A stretch of 12,568 nucleotides of DNA from JBNJEM01 sp051745935 (lineage in GTDB: Bacteria > Planctomycetota > Planctomycetia > Pirellulales > Pirellulaceae), in assembly GCA_051745935.1 (NCBI GenBank), contig JBNJEM010000162.1:1-12568 (forward strand), given 5' to 3'. Made by a program: the position numbers and the translations under genes. The notes under the pieces were generated by a model. It ran no database searches, was not told the origin of the DNA, and saw nothing but the letters and a program-made list of their open reading frames with translations. This document shows, one piece after another, positions 1 through 7,004 of this stretch (position 1 is its first letter; each line of letters begins with the position of its first letter).

Positions 1-4
1 TTGA

Positions 5-27
5 AGATCTCACATTTCGTGAGATCT
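5..27. repeat. Perfect 9-bp inverted repeat (hairpin)
   Basis: AGATCTCAC at 5-13 and GTGAGATCT at 19-27 are exact reverse complements separated by a 5-base loop (ATTTC). There is no T run on either side that would make it a clear intrinsic terminator. It could be an operator, or the end of a transcript entering from the left. Confidence 0.6.
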
Positions 28-64
28 GCGGACACCAGATCAAGTACGATTTCCTACTTGAAAA

Positions 65-84
65 GACGGGCCTGGAGACCCGTC
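65..84. repeat. GC-rich hairpin, possible intergenic repeat
   Basis: GACGGG (65-70) pairs with CCCGTC (79-84) around an 8-base loop. A T-rich stretch (ctttttac) follows about ten bases later on the + strand, too far for a standard intrinsic terminator. The start of the hairpin, aagacgggc, recurs at 133-141. This is compatible with a dispersed palindromic intergenic element, but copy number cannot be judged from this window. Confidence 0.4.
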
Positions 85-271
85 CTACATATACTTTTTA
101 CAACGTTAGGGTGAATTACTGTCGCAGCTCGTAAGACGGGCAGGCGTGTTGCTCCGGAATCAGCCAGCGCGATTATGAAGCACCCAGGCGGCCTAACCCT
201 GTATGGTTCCGGCTCGTCCGGGTTGTGACCCTTATTGTTCGACCGCTACTTGGAGTTTTAGGGAGTAGTCC

Positions 272-589
272 ATGTGCCTTGGGATTCCCGGAAGAGTTCT
301 TGAAATCATACCATCGGAACAAGACAGTGCCATGCGGATGGGCAAGGTTGAATTCGGCGGAATCGCCAAGGACATCTGTCTCGCTTACCTTCCAGACGTT
401 GAAGTTGGGGATTACGTGCTGGTCCATGTCGGCTTTGCGATCAGCAGGCTTGACGAGGAGGAAGCCGGGGAGATTTTTTCCTATATCGAACAGCTTGGCG
501 AGTTGTCGGATATGAACGATCCGTTCTCTGGATCCGACCCTTCAACCGGTGTCGGCCGGATCGAAAACGCGTCGGAGGAGAACCCGTGA
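272..589 (+). CDS. hypC: HypC, NiFe-hydrogenase maturation chaperone
   Basis: HypC is a small cytoplasmic chaperone. It binds HypD, carries the Fe(CN)2CO precursor to the hydrogenase large subunit, and binds that subunit through its N-terminal cysteine. The protein opens with the family signature MCLGIPGRVLEI, so the essential Cys is residue 2. It continues with a small beta-barrel core (VEFGGIAKDICLAYLPDVEVGDYVLVHVGFAI) ending in the DEEEAGE region. At 105 residues it is longer than the usual 75-90, because of an acidic, Ser/Gly-rich tail from about residue 80 with no known role. The start is secured by the invariant MC and by AGGGAG six bases upstream. Its TGA overlaps the GTG start of hypD by four bases, so translation is probably coupled. 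Confidence 0.97.
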   Translation: MCLGIPGRVLEIIPSEQDSAMRMGKVEFGGIAKDICLAYLPDVEVGDYVLVHVGFAISRLDEEEAGEIFSYIEQLGELSDMNDPFSGSDPSTGVGRIENASEENP

Positions 590-1674
590 AGTACATTGAT
601 GAGTACCGTAATCCCGACGCGGCTCGACGGTGTGCCGAAGCAATCCAGCGATTAGTCGCGCGTCCTTGGCAACTCATGGAAATCTGTGGGGGACAGACAC
701 ACGCCATCGTCCGTTTCGGACTTGATGAAATGTTGCCCGGCGAGATCACGATGATCCATGGACCCGGCTGCCCGGTTTGTGTCACGCCTATTGAAACGAT
801 CGACAAAGCAATCACCATCGCCCAGCGAGAAGAAGTGATTTTCTGTTCTTACGGTGACATGTTGCGCGTCCCGGGCTCGGCCAGCGACTTGTTGACGGTC
901 AAGTCGGCCGGCGGGGACGTGCGGGTGGTGTACTCCCCTCTCGATGCGGTCAAATTGGCACGCGAGAATCCGGACCGCGAAGTGGTCTTCTTCGCGATAG
1001 GTTTCGAGACCACCGCCCCCGCCAATGTGATGGCCGTGGTACAGGCTGACCGGTGGAACCTCGACAACTTCTCCGTCCTCGTCTCTCACGTGCTGGTTCC
1101 GCCCGCCATTGAAGCCGTGCTGAACTCGCCGCGCAATCGGGTCCAAGGCATACTGGCTGCCGGCCACGTCTGCGCCGTCATGGGAACGTCGGAGTATGCT
1201 CACATCGCCCGGAAATACAAGATCCCAGTTGTTGTCACTGGTTTCGAGCCGGTCGATATCCTGCAGGGCATCTACATGTGCGCGCGGCAATTGGAGGAAG
1301 GACGGGCGGAAGTGGAAAACCAATACTCGCGCGTCGTGCGCCCCGACGGGAACCCCACGGCAGTGACGCAAGTCCAAAAAGTATTTCGGACGGTTGGCCG
1401 CAAATGGCGGGGGATGGGCGAGATAGCGAACAGTGGATTGGCGTTGCGGGAAGACTACGCGCGGTATGACGCGGACCGGCGTTTTCAGCTGCAGTCGGTC
1501 GAGGTCGAGGAACCCCCCGAGTGCTTGGCGGGAAACGTGCTGCAGGGACACAAGAAGCCGTTCGAATGTCCGGCCTTCGGTACTCGCTGCACTCCCGACA
1601 CCCCCCTGGGCGCGCCCATGGTGTCGGCCGAGGGCGCTTGCGCGGCCTATTACCGCTATCGCCGCCGCAAGTGA
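586..1674 (+). CDS. hypD: HypD, hydrogenase Fe(CN)2CO assembly scaffold
   Basis: HypD is the iron-sulfur scaffold on which, together with HypC, the Fe(CN)2CO group of NiFe-hydrogenase is built; HypE supplies cyanide. The 362 residues match the family length. Visible signatures are CGGQTH (Cys34), GPGCPVC (Cys62 and Cys65), which correspond to the catalytic cysteines described for E. coli HypD, and FEPVDILQGI. Four C-terminal cysteines near residues 313, 328, 335 and 352 are expected to bind the 4Fe-4S cluster. The start is GTG, inside the hypC stop (GTGA overlap), with GGAGGAG just upstream as ribosome site. The order hypC-hypD-hypE is the common one. The gene is intact, with no sign of frameshift. 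Confidence 0.97.
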   Translation: MKYIDEYRNPDAARRCAEAIQRLVARPWQLMEICGGQTHAIVRFGLDEMLPGEITMIHGPGCPVCVTPIETIDKAITIAQREEVIFCSYGDMLRVPGSASDLLTVKSAGGDVRVVYSPLDAVKLARENPDREVVFFAIGFETTAPANVMAVVQADRWNLDNFSVLVSHVLVPPAIEAVLNSPRNRVQGILAAGHVCAVMGTSEYAHIARKYKIPVVVTGFEPVDILQGIYMCARQLEEGRAEVENQYSRVVRPDGNPTAVTQVQKVFRTVGRKWRGMGEIANSGLALREDYARYDADRRFQLQSVEVEEPPECLAGNVLQGHKKPFECPAFGTRCTPDTPLGAPMVSAEGACAAYYRYRRRK

Positions 1675-1684
1675 GGAGCGCGCC

Positions 1685-1756
1685 GTGCTTGCATCGCTCG
1701 GGCCGAAACACCTCCCGGAAAGCTTATGGATTCAAAACCAGACCCCAGAAAAATGA
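1685..1756 (+). CDS. Possible 23-codon coupling ORF between hypD and hypE
   Basis: A GTG at 1685 stands six bases after GAGGAG (1673-1678), which overlaps the hypD stop and is the best ribosome site in the hypD-hypE gap. The frame runs 23 codons (MLASLGPKHLPESLWIQNQT...) and ends at TGA 1754-1756. That stop overlaps an in-frame hypE ATG at 1753 as ATGA. The peptide resembles nothing known to me. The arrangement suggests a translated spacer that delivers ribosomes to hypE, rather than a functional product. It may also be chance. Confidence 0.25.
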   Translation: MLASLGPKHLPESLWIQNQTPEK

Positions 1757-2799
1757 GTTGTCCGGTTCCGTTTTCCAACCACCAAACGGTGCAACTTGCC
1801 CATGGAGGAGGTGGGAGAACCATGCGGCGGTTGCTGGAAGGACTGTTGCTGCCCACATTCCGAGACCGGGGCGAAAAGGAGGGAGCCCCGGAGGCCCCTC
1901 ATGACAGTTCCGTGTTGGACATCAATGGCCAGCGGATTGCATTCACGACCGACTCGTTTGTTGTCAGCCCTTTATTCTTTCCCGGTGGTGATATCGGCAA
2001 ACTGGCTGTTTACGGCACCGTGAATGATCTGGCCATGGCTGGAGCGAAACCACTTTATCTCAGCTGTGGACTCATTCTGGAAGAGGGGGTACCGCTGGAG
2101 ACGCTGCGGCGGGTTGTCGAGTCCATGCGGGAGGCAGCCAGGGAAGCGGAAGTGGAAATTGTCACGGGAGACACAAAAGTCGTCGATCGTGGAAAAGGTG
2201 ATGGAATATTCATCAATACCGCCGGAATCGGTATCGTGCCAAAGGGCATTGTGGTACACCCGTCACGCGTGGCGCCGGGAGACCGGATCCTTGTAAGCGG
2301 TGACATTGGACGGCATGGCATTGCCATCATGTCGCTTCGCGAAGGATTGGAGTTCGAGGGTGCTCCGGAAAGCGACTGTGCCATGCTGTCCGATTTGGTG
2401 CGGAATCTAACCGACATAGGAACCGATTTGCACTGCCTCCGCGATTTAACTCGGGGCGGACTAGCCGCGGCGTTAATTGAGATCGCCGATCACGCCGACG
2501 TTGGAATTGACTTGCGGGAGCCTGCTATCCCGGTCAGTCCCCCGGTGGGCGGCATTTGTGAGTTGCTCGGTTTGGACCCGCTTTTCGCGGCAAACGAGGG
2601 ACGGATGGTCGCCATTGTCGCACCGGAGGCGGTGGACCAAGCGATGAGAATCATGGCGGATCATCCGGCCGCCCATTCACCAACAGCGATCGGAAACGTA
2701 ACAGCCAATCATCCTAAAGAAGTGGAGCTGAGAAACTCGTTCGGCAGCGGACGGTTACTTGACCTCCCCGCCGGGGAACAAATGCCCCGGATCTGTTAG
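1726..2799 (+). CDS. hypE: HypE, carbamoyl dehydratase for hydrogenase cyanide ligands
   Basis: HypE dehydrates a thiocarbamoyl group, delivered by HypF onto its C-terminal cysteine, to thiocyanate in an ATP-dependent reaction, and passes the cyanide to HypC-HypD. The protein has the AIRS/PurM-like fold. Signatures are HGGGGR (about residues 26-31), TTDSFVV (74-80) with the metal-binding Asp, GGDIGKLAVYGTVNDLAMAG (87-106), and the exact terminal PRIC whose last Cys (357) is the modified residue. Length, 357, is slightly over the family norm. ATG 1726 has a poorly spaced GGAAAG upstream. ATG 1753 (Met10) lies in an ATGA overlap with a small upstream ORF and is a good alternative start that keeps all conserved motifs. 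hypF is not in the window. Confidence 0.95.
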   Translation: MDSKPDPRKMSCPVPFSNHQTVQLAHGGGGRTMRRLLEGLLLPTFRDRGEKEGAPEAPHDSSVLDINGQRIAFTTDSFVVSPLFFPGGDIGKLAVYGTVNDLAMAGAKPLYLSCGLILEEGVPLETLRRVVESMREAAREAEVEIVTGDTKVVDRGKGDGIFINTAGIGIVPKGIVVHPSRVAPGDRILVSGDIGRHGIAIMSLREGLEFEGAPESDCAMLSDLVRNLTDIGTDLHCLRDLTRGGLAAALIEIADHADVGIDLREPAIPVSPPVGGICELLGLDPLFAANEGRMVAIVAPEAVDQAMRIMADHPAAHSPTAIGNVTANHPKEVELRNSFGSGRLLDLPAGEQMPRIC

Positions 2800-2895
2800 C
2801 TGTCATCGATGGATGGAATCCGGATCGATGTGACGAATTCGTTGACAAGGAGTCGTTTTTTTTGCTCTACCCCTCATGATCTCAGGGATCCCGTC

Positions 2896-3966
2896 ATGCA
2901 TTACACGGCGGACGATTTTGATACCAGCCCCTTGATGTTTTACTACGAAGTCACCCAGGCGTGTGACTTGATCTGCAAACACTGTCGCGCGTCGGCGCAA
3001 TCCGAGCCCGACGCGGAGGAACTGGCTCGCGAACAGGCCTTTGCGTTGATTGATCAGGTGACAACCTTCCCTCGTTGTCCCATCATGGTCATGACGGGCG
3101 GTGATCCGCTGAAACGCCCGGACCTGTTCGACCTGATTCGCCACGCGATTGACTCCGGACTTCAGGTCGCTTTGACGCCCTCGGCGACCCCCTTGGCCAC
3201 TCGGGATGCGTTTCAGGCGGTTCGTGATGCCGGGATACGCCGGTTGGGGATCAGTCTTGATGGAGCGGACGCCCGGGTCCACGATGCGTTCCGGGGCTGG
3301 GAGGGCAGCTTTGACCGCACCATGAACATGCTGGACAACGCGCGCGAACTGGAAATGGCCGTGCAGGTAAACACCACGATCACCCGCCGAAACCACCACC
3401 AAATCGACGAGTTGGCGGAGTTGCTGGCAAAGAAAGGCATTGCCATGTGGGCCACGTTTTTTCTGGTCCCAGTTGGCCGGGGCGTGGAAGAACAACGCCT
3501 CTCGGCGGAGGAAATCGAGCGGGTCTTCGCCAAGCTCTGGCACCACGCCCAGATTCAACCCTACAGCGTGAAGACCACCGAAGCCCCGCATTATCGCCGC
3601 TATGTGTTACAGCAGGGAGGAGATCCGCTGGCGGGACCGCGCGGCAAAGTGGACGATGGACGCCACCGAGGCCACCGGGCGCCCTTGGGCGTGGGCGACG
3701 GCAAAGGAGTCATGTTTTGTAGCCACCGTGGCGAAATCTACCCCTCCGGTTTCATGCCGCTGCTCTGTGGCCGTTTCCCTCGGGACTCGGTCGTCGAGGT
3801 CTACCAGAACAACCCGACATTCAACGCCCTCCGAAATCCCGCGGGGTTCCATGGGAAGTGTGCGATCTGTGAATATCGAGACATTTGTGGCGGAAGTCGC
3901 GCTCGCGCCTACGCCGTCACCGGGGACCCCCTGGCCTCGGAACCTGATTGCTTTTACGAGCCCTAG
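2896..3966 (+). CDS. Radical SAM/SPASM protein, TIGR04053 type (AhbD/NirJ-like)
   Basis: This is a radical SAM enzyme. From the ATG at 2896, residues 16-30 hold the 4Fe-4S motif CDLICKHC (Cys23, 27, 30: CxxxCxxC), followed by the SAM-binding MTGGDPL. A SPASM-type C-terminus holds further cysteines: MFCSHRGE, LLCGRF, then Cys322, 325, 331 and 352 in CAICEYRDICGG...DCFYEP. Phrases such as FFLVPVGRG and VKTTEAPHYRR fit the TIGR04053 family, as I recall it. That family is related to the heme enzymes AhbD and NirJ, but its substrate is not established to my knowledge. The open frame extends to an ATG at 2809. I prefer 2896 because AGGGA stands about seven bases upstream, the residues before it look unrelated, and family members begin close to the DFD..P motif. 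It follows hypE on the same strand and may be cotranscribed. Confidence 0.9.
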   Translation: MHYTADDFDTSPLMFYYEVTQACDLICKHCRASAQSEPDAEELAREQAFALIDQVTTFPRCPIMVMTGGDPLKRPDLFDLIRHAIDSGLQVALTPSATPLATRDAFQAVRDAGIRRLGISLDGADARVHDAFRGWEGSFDRTMNMLDNARELEMAVQVNTTITRRNHHQIDELAELLAKKGIAMWATFFLVPVGRGVEEQRLSAEEIERVFAKLWHHAQIQPYSVKTTEAPHYRRYVLQQGGDPLAGPRGKVDDGRHRGHRAPLGVGDGKGVMFCSHRGEIYPSGFMPLLCGRFPRDSVVEVYQNNPTFNALRNPAGFHGKCAICEYRDICGGSRARAYAVTGDPLASEPDCFYEP

Positions 3967-4020
3967 CGATTTCTGGCGGCTCAACGCGAGTTCGACAGCG
4001 CCACTTTGGTTCGACCGATG

Positions 4021-4061
4021 AACGCAAAGCGTTGCGATAGAGAGTTTTGGCCGCACCGGCC
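4021..4061. terminator. Hairpins in the convergent gap (weak terminator candidate)
   Basis: Between the converging radical SAM and oxidase genes lie two small hairpins: AACGC-AAA-GCGTT (4021-4033) and GGCCG-CAC-CGGCC (4049-4061). A short GTTTT lies between them. Neither has the directly adjacent T run of a standard intrinsic terminator, so this is only the likeliest place for transcription from either side to end. Confidence 0.2.
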
Positions 4062-4107
4062 CGCGCATGCCTTCGAGCTGCCCGAGGGATCCTTGCGTTC
4101 CTTGCTG

Positions 4108-5586
4108 TCAGCGATCCGAGACTTGGCATTGGCCCTTGGCCCCCTGCTCCAGGAACTCCGCCGCGCGTTCCGCGGTCCGTTCTCCACTGTGCACGCAGTA
4201 TGGCATCCCCACGCCCTCAAGAGCATTTCCCGTGATGAACAAGCCACCGGCGGCCCGAGCCCGTTGACGAATATCCGTTACCCGTTCCCGATGTCCCACG
4301 TAGTACTGCGGCATGGAGCAGGGAAGCCGAGCAATGCGCGTCTTCAAGGGCCCACCTTGAATCCCCAGGCAGCTGGCCAACTCGTCGGAGGCAATCTGGA
4401 CCAGTCTATCGTCAGGCAGCTCGAGCAACTCGGGTTGCAACGCCCCTCCAATGAAAACGCGCATCAAAACCTTGCCCTCCGGCGCTCGTCCGGGATACTT
4501 CACGCTAGAGAAGCTTCCCGAAAGGATTTGGCGATTCTCAACGGCCGGTACGACAAAGCCGAACCCGTCCATGGGATGGGAAATCCGTGAACGGTCGTAA
4601 GCCAGCGAGACGATAACGCATCCGGAATGATCAATCGCCGCCAGGTTCTCCGCCAATCCATCGTCCGTCTCCTTGACCAGTTGAGCGGCCGTTTTCGCCG
4701 GCGTGGCGACCACCACCGCGTCGAATCGCTCCGACTCGGCGCCGTCAGCACCATTGGAATCACACGAGACCAACCAGCCCCCATCGCGTTCGCGTTTCAG
4801 ACCTGTCACTCCAGCGTTCAGGCGAATTGTCCCTCGCGGCAAACGGTTGGCCAGGGCCTCGATAAGACTGGAGACGCCGTCCCTGGGGGCAACGAACATG
4901 CTGTAACGGCCGCCGCTACTATCGCGGTCCGACGAGCCGGCTCGATCCTTGACCTGGCGCATGACGGCCCGAATCAGACTGCCGTGTTTCTTTTCCATCT
5001 CTCGGAACCGAGGCATCGTGGCCTGCACGCTTAACTTGGAAGGATCTCCGGTATAGATGCCGCCGATCAGCGGTTGGACCAACCGTTCATAGGTCTCGCG
5101 CCCGAAACGGCGGCTGACAAACGCCGCTAGACTCTCGTCCGCGTCCTCCTCCCGCTTCGGAACCAGCACTTCGGACGCCATTCGCAATTTCGCCCACGGG
5201 CTAAGAATCGGCGTTACAACCACCGGCCAAATGCGGCTGGGCGCCATCACGATGAACCCTTGAGGAATCCGGCGCAGTTTTCCGTTCCGCATCACGAAAG
5301 CGCCACGATGCCGTGAATCAGTCTCCACCAGCTGATCCTCGAACCCAATGCGGCGGCACAAGTTGACGGCCCAGGGCATCGTGGTGATGAAATTATCCGC
5401 CCCCCACTCAAAAAGAAAACCATCCTCCCGCCGCGTCCGCAACAGCCCCCCAACCTTGTCAGCCTGCTCAAACAGCGTCACGGAGATACCAGGATCAATC
5501 TCCGTGAACCGATGAGCGGTTGATAAACCGGAAATCCCCCCACCGATCACCGCCACTTTTTTGTTCAGTCCGTTCGAAACATTCAT
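4108..5586 (-). CDS. hemG: Protoporphyrinogen oxidase (FAD, oxygen-dependent type)
   Basis: This FAD enzyme of the HemY/HemG (COG1232) family oxidises protoporphyrinogen IX, or coproporphyrinogen III in CgoX-type relatives, late in heme synthesis, probably at the membrane face. With the ATG at 5586 the protein has 492 residues, a normal length. The Rossmann motif GGGISGL is at 15-21, the ADP-binding Glu follows in VTLFEQADKVGGLLRT, then WGADNF. The C-terminal FAD motif is GLFITGNALEGVGMPYC..SGE (from about 448). The open frame runs upstream to 5994, but those ~136 residues are low-complexity shadow of the next gene; the family N-terminus starts at MNVSNGLNKKVAVIGG. No good Shine-Dalgarno sequence is visible. 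It is convergent with the radical SAM gene and 272 bases downstream of the DUF6807 gene, so it may have its own promoter. Confidence 0.92.
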   Translation of the reverse strand: MNVSNGLNKKVAVIGGGISGLSTAHRFTEIDPGISVTLFEQADKVGGLLRTRREDGFLFEWGADNFITTMPWAVNLCRRIGFEDQLVETDSRHRGAFVMRNGKLRRIPQGFIVMAPSRIWPVVVTPILSPWAKLRMASEVLVPKREEDADESLAAFVSRRFGRETYERLVQPLIGGIYTGDPSKLSVQATMPRFREMEKKHGSLIRAVMRQVKDRAGSSDRDSSGGRYSMFVAPRDGVSSLIEALANRLPRGTIRLNAGVTGLKRERDGGWLVSCDSNGADGAESERFDAVVVATPAKTAAQLVKETDDGLAENLAAIDHSGCVIVSLAYDRSRISHPMDGFGFVVPAVENRQILSGSFSSVKYPGRAPEGKVLMRVFIGGALQPELLELPDDRLVQIASDELASCLGIQGGPLKTRIARLPCSMPQYYVGHRERVTDIRQRARAAGGLFITGNALEGVGMPYCVHSGERTAERAAEFLEQGAKGQCQVSDR

Positions 5587-5858
5587 GGATAATACCGTCG
5601 TCGGTTGAAATTCCGAGGTTTGAAGGGCCCCATGGGGGGACAACGCCCAGGCGCTGGACCGATCGGTCGCGCCTATTTCCTGGTACGTGGCTTTTGGGCA
5701 ACGGCGAGACCGACTCGTTTGGGAACCCATCACTCGCCTCAATGACCATCGCGCTTTACAGCCGGTGACCAACCTGGTTTCCGCTTCCAAAACGCCCTGG
5801 ACGGCAGGAAATCCGAAAGGTTTTGTCACGGCCTCTTGGAACCGGCAAGAAAACGGCG

Positions 5859-6923
5859 TTACCGAGTCCAACGCTGCTTTGGCGGCGGAAAAGTCTGAAT
5901 GGTTTTCCCACTGCTTTCCGCGGTCTCGAGATGCTCGCCGACGCCCCCTCTCTGTTTTCCGGACAGCTGGTGTTTTCCGGACAGCTGGAGCCATTTTTCG
6001 TAGGCGCTTTCGATGCCCGCTCTACCGATCGTTCCATCCCAGAGCGCGAGGCCGTAACGACAACTCAGCGGCTCTTCATTGGTGACCACAAGTGGTTCCT
6101 CGTGCAACTTAAGTGTCGCCGCCAAATAGGCAAAGGATTTTGTCATGGTGAACCAGGCGGCGGGATGCCGCGGATTGTTCGGCGCGTCGAACACGGCCAC
6201 GGTGACCGGCTTTCCCTGAACGGTTCCATGCACGGCACACCAGGCAGCCGGCGTCAGCTTCTCCGTGCCGCGCACCGGGGTCCCCTCGGCATCGCCGGCC
6301 ATCAAGAACGTACTGTTCCCCCCGTCCATCGACTCCACGAACCGCATTCCCAGCCCAAAGTAATGACGCCCCCACAACTTCATCGATTTCCGCCCTTTCG
6401 CCGGGCAAAGCTTGAACCGCCAGGTCAACAAGGACGCCTCGGGAACAACGCCGATATGCGCCCGGATCGTCCTCGCTTCCTCGGCCAGCGCCTCCTGGTC
6501 CGGGGCCACCCAATCGACGCGCTGCTTGATCACGGCCTCCCCCTTCCCACTTCCGTCGAGGGTACTTGCAGTGGAGTACGCCCTGGACACCTGGCGGCCG
6601 TACTGTTCCGGCGCCCCTTCACCCCAGAAATCAACTTCATCAATACCAATCGCATACATCAAAGCGTGATGATGAACATGGTCATGCGGTGAATCCCGCA
6701 GCACTTGGACTTCGTCTGGAGTGAACCAACGCGACACATATAGCTTCGTTGGATTGGGCTGATGGTAATACTCAAGCAGTGGCTTCCCATCGACGGTCAC
6801 CGTGGTCACGCCCTTGTCAGCGTCAATGGACACATCTTTCGCTCCGACTGAAATCGCCGACACACACGACACGGCCAAGACCAACGCCACACGGGCGGCG
6901 GAGCTCGATTGGATTCGCAACAT
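5859..6923 (-). CDS. Secreted DUF6807 (PmoA-like, PF14100) family protein
   Basis: The 354-residue product starts with a signal peptide (basic start, hydrophobic RVALVLAVSCVSAISVGA, likely cleaved after Ala28), so it should act outside the cytoplasm. The body fits DUF6807, named 'methane oxygenase PmoA' in Pfam although these proteins are not methane monooxygenases. Evidence is the GKPLLEYYHQPNPTK segment, a His-rich SPHDHVHHHALMYAI (about 78-92), GRHYFGLGMRF, and a beta-rich end (LSCRYGLALWDG). In planctomycetes such proteins often occur with sugar or polymer degradation genes; the exact activity is unknown. After the expected end (YEKWL) it carries an extra Lys/Gln-rich tail of about 35 residues that includes a duplicated hexapeptide. 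GAGGA nine bases upstream of the ATG supports the start. The HlyD gene lies 81 bases upstream on the same strand. Confidence 0.8.
   Translation of the reverse strand: MLRIQSSSAARVALVLAVSCVSAISVGAKDVSIDADKGVTTVTVDGKPLLEYYHQPNPTKLYVSRWFTPDEVQVLRDSPHDHVHHHALMYAIGIDEVDFWGEGAPEQYGRQVSRAYSTASTLDGSGKGEAVIKQRVDWVAPDQEALAEEARTIRAHIGVVPEASLLTWRFKLCPAKGRKSMKLWGRHYFGLGMRFVESMDGGNSTFLMAGDAEGTPVRGTEKLTPAAWCAVHGTVQGKPVTVAVFDAPNNPRHPAAWFTMTKSFAYLAATLKLHEEPLVVTNEEPLSCRYGLALWDGTIGRAGIESAYEKWLQLSGKHQLSGKQRGGVGEHLETAESSGKTIQTFPPPKQRWTR
5954..5989. repeat. 18-bp in-frame tandem duplication in the DUF6807 tail
   Basis: Two adjacent 18-base units (5954-5971 and 5972-5989) both begin gttttccggacagctg and differ only in the last base. 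On the coding strand they repeat a hexapeptide, seen as LQLSGK-HQLSGK, near the C-terminus of the DUF6807 protein. Because the unit is six codons, the frame is kept. Confidence 0.9.
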
Positions 6924-7004
6924 TGGTATTGATCCTCACGTGGAAAAACGCTTCGCCAATGGCATCCGAATCCCAAGCGCTGGCAAAGCACGAAGCAGCC
7001 CGCC

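Larger units (their letters stand above)
1..271. other. Intergenic leader upstream of hypC
   Basis: No open frame here has a credible start and composition, so this is read as a non-coding leader before hypC. It holds two inverted repeats (listed separately). The 9-mer aagacgggc occurs twice, at 63-71 and 133-141. A strong Shine-Dalgarno sequence, AGGGAG, lies at 260-265, six bases before the hypC ATG. No clear sigma-70 promoter was found. A promoter for the hyp genes may lie in this stretch or upstream of the window. Confidence 0.6.

Noticed and set aside
652..1551. Long 299-codon open frame on the minus strand inside hypD
   Set aside because: It is the antisense shadow of a highly conserved gene; its translation is His/Arg-rich and resembles no protein family.
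2809..2895. Earlier ATG at 2809 as the start of the radical SAM gene
   Set aside because: No Shine-Dalgarno sequence precedes it, and the 29 added residues do not look like the family N-terminus. ATG 2896 has AGGGA upstream. It cannot be excluded completely.
4010..4020. ggttcgacc, resembling a tRNA T-loop
   Set aside because: No acceptor, D or anticodon stem can be built around it.
5589..5594. TATTAT on the minus strand as the -10 box of the oxidase gene
   Set aside because: It ends two bases before the start codon, too close even for a leaderless transcript.
5587..5994. Upstream extension of the protoporphyrinogen oxidase frame (about 136 more residues)
   Set aside because: The added residues are low-complexity, overlap the end of the DUF6807 gene in another frame, and include a shadow of its 18-bp duplication. 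Family proteins begin close to the VAVIGGGISG motif.
5823..6692. Plus-strand 289-codon frame opposite the DUF6807 gene
   Set aside because: Shadow frame: Pro/Arg/His-rich, without ribosome site, while the minus strand encodes a recognisable signal peptide and domain.
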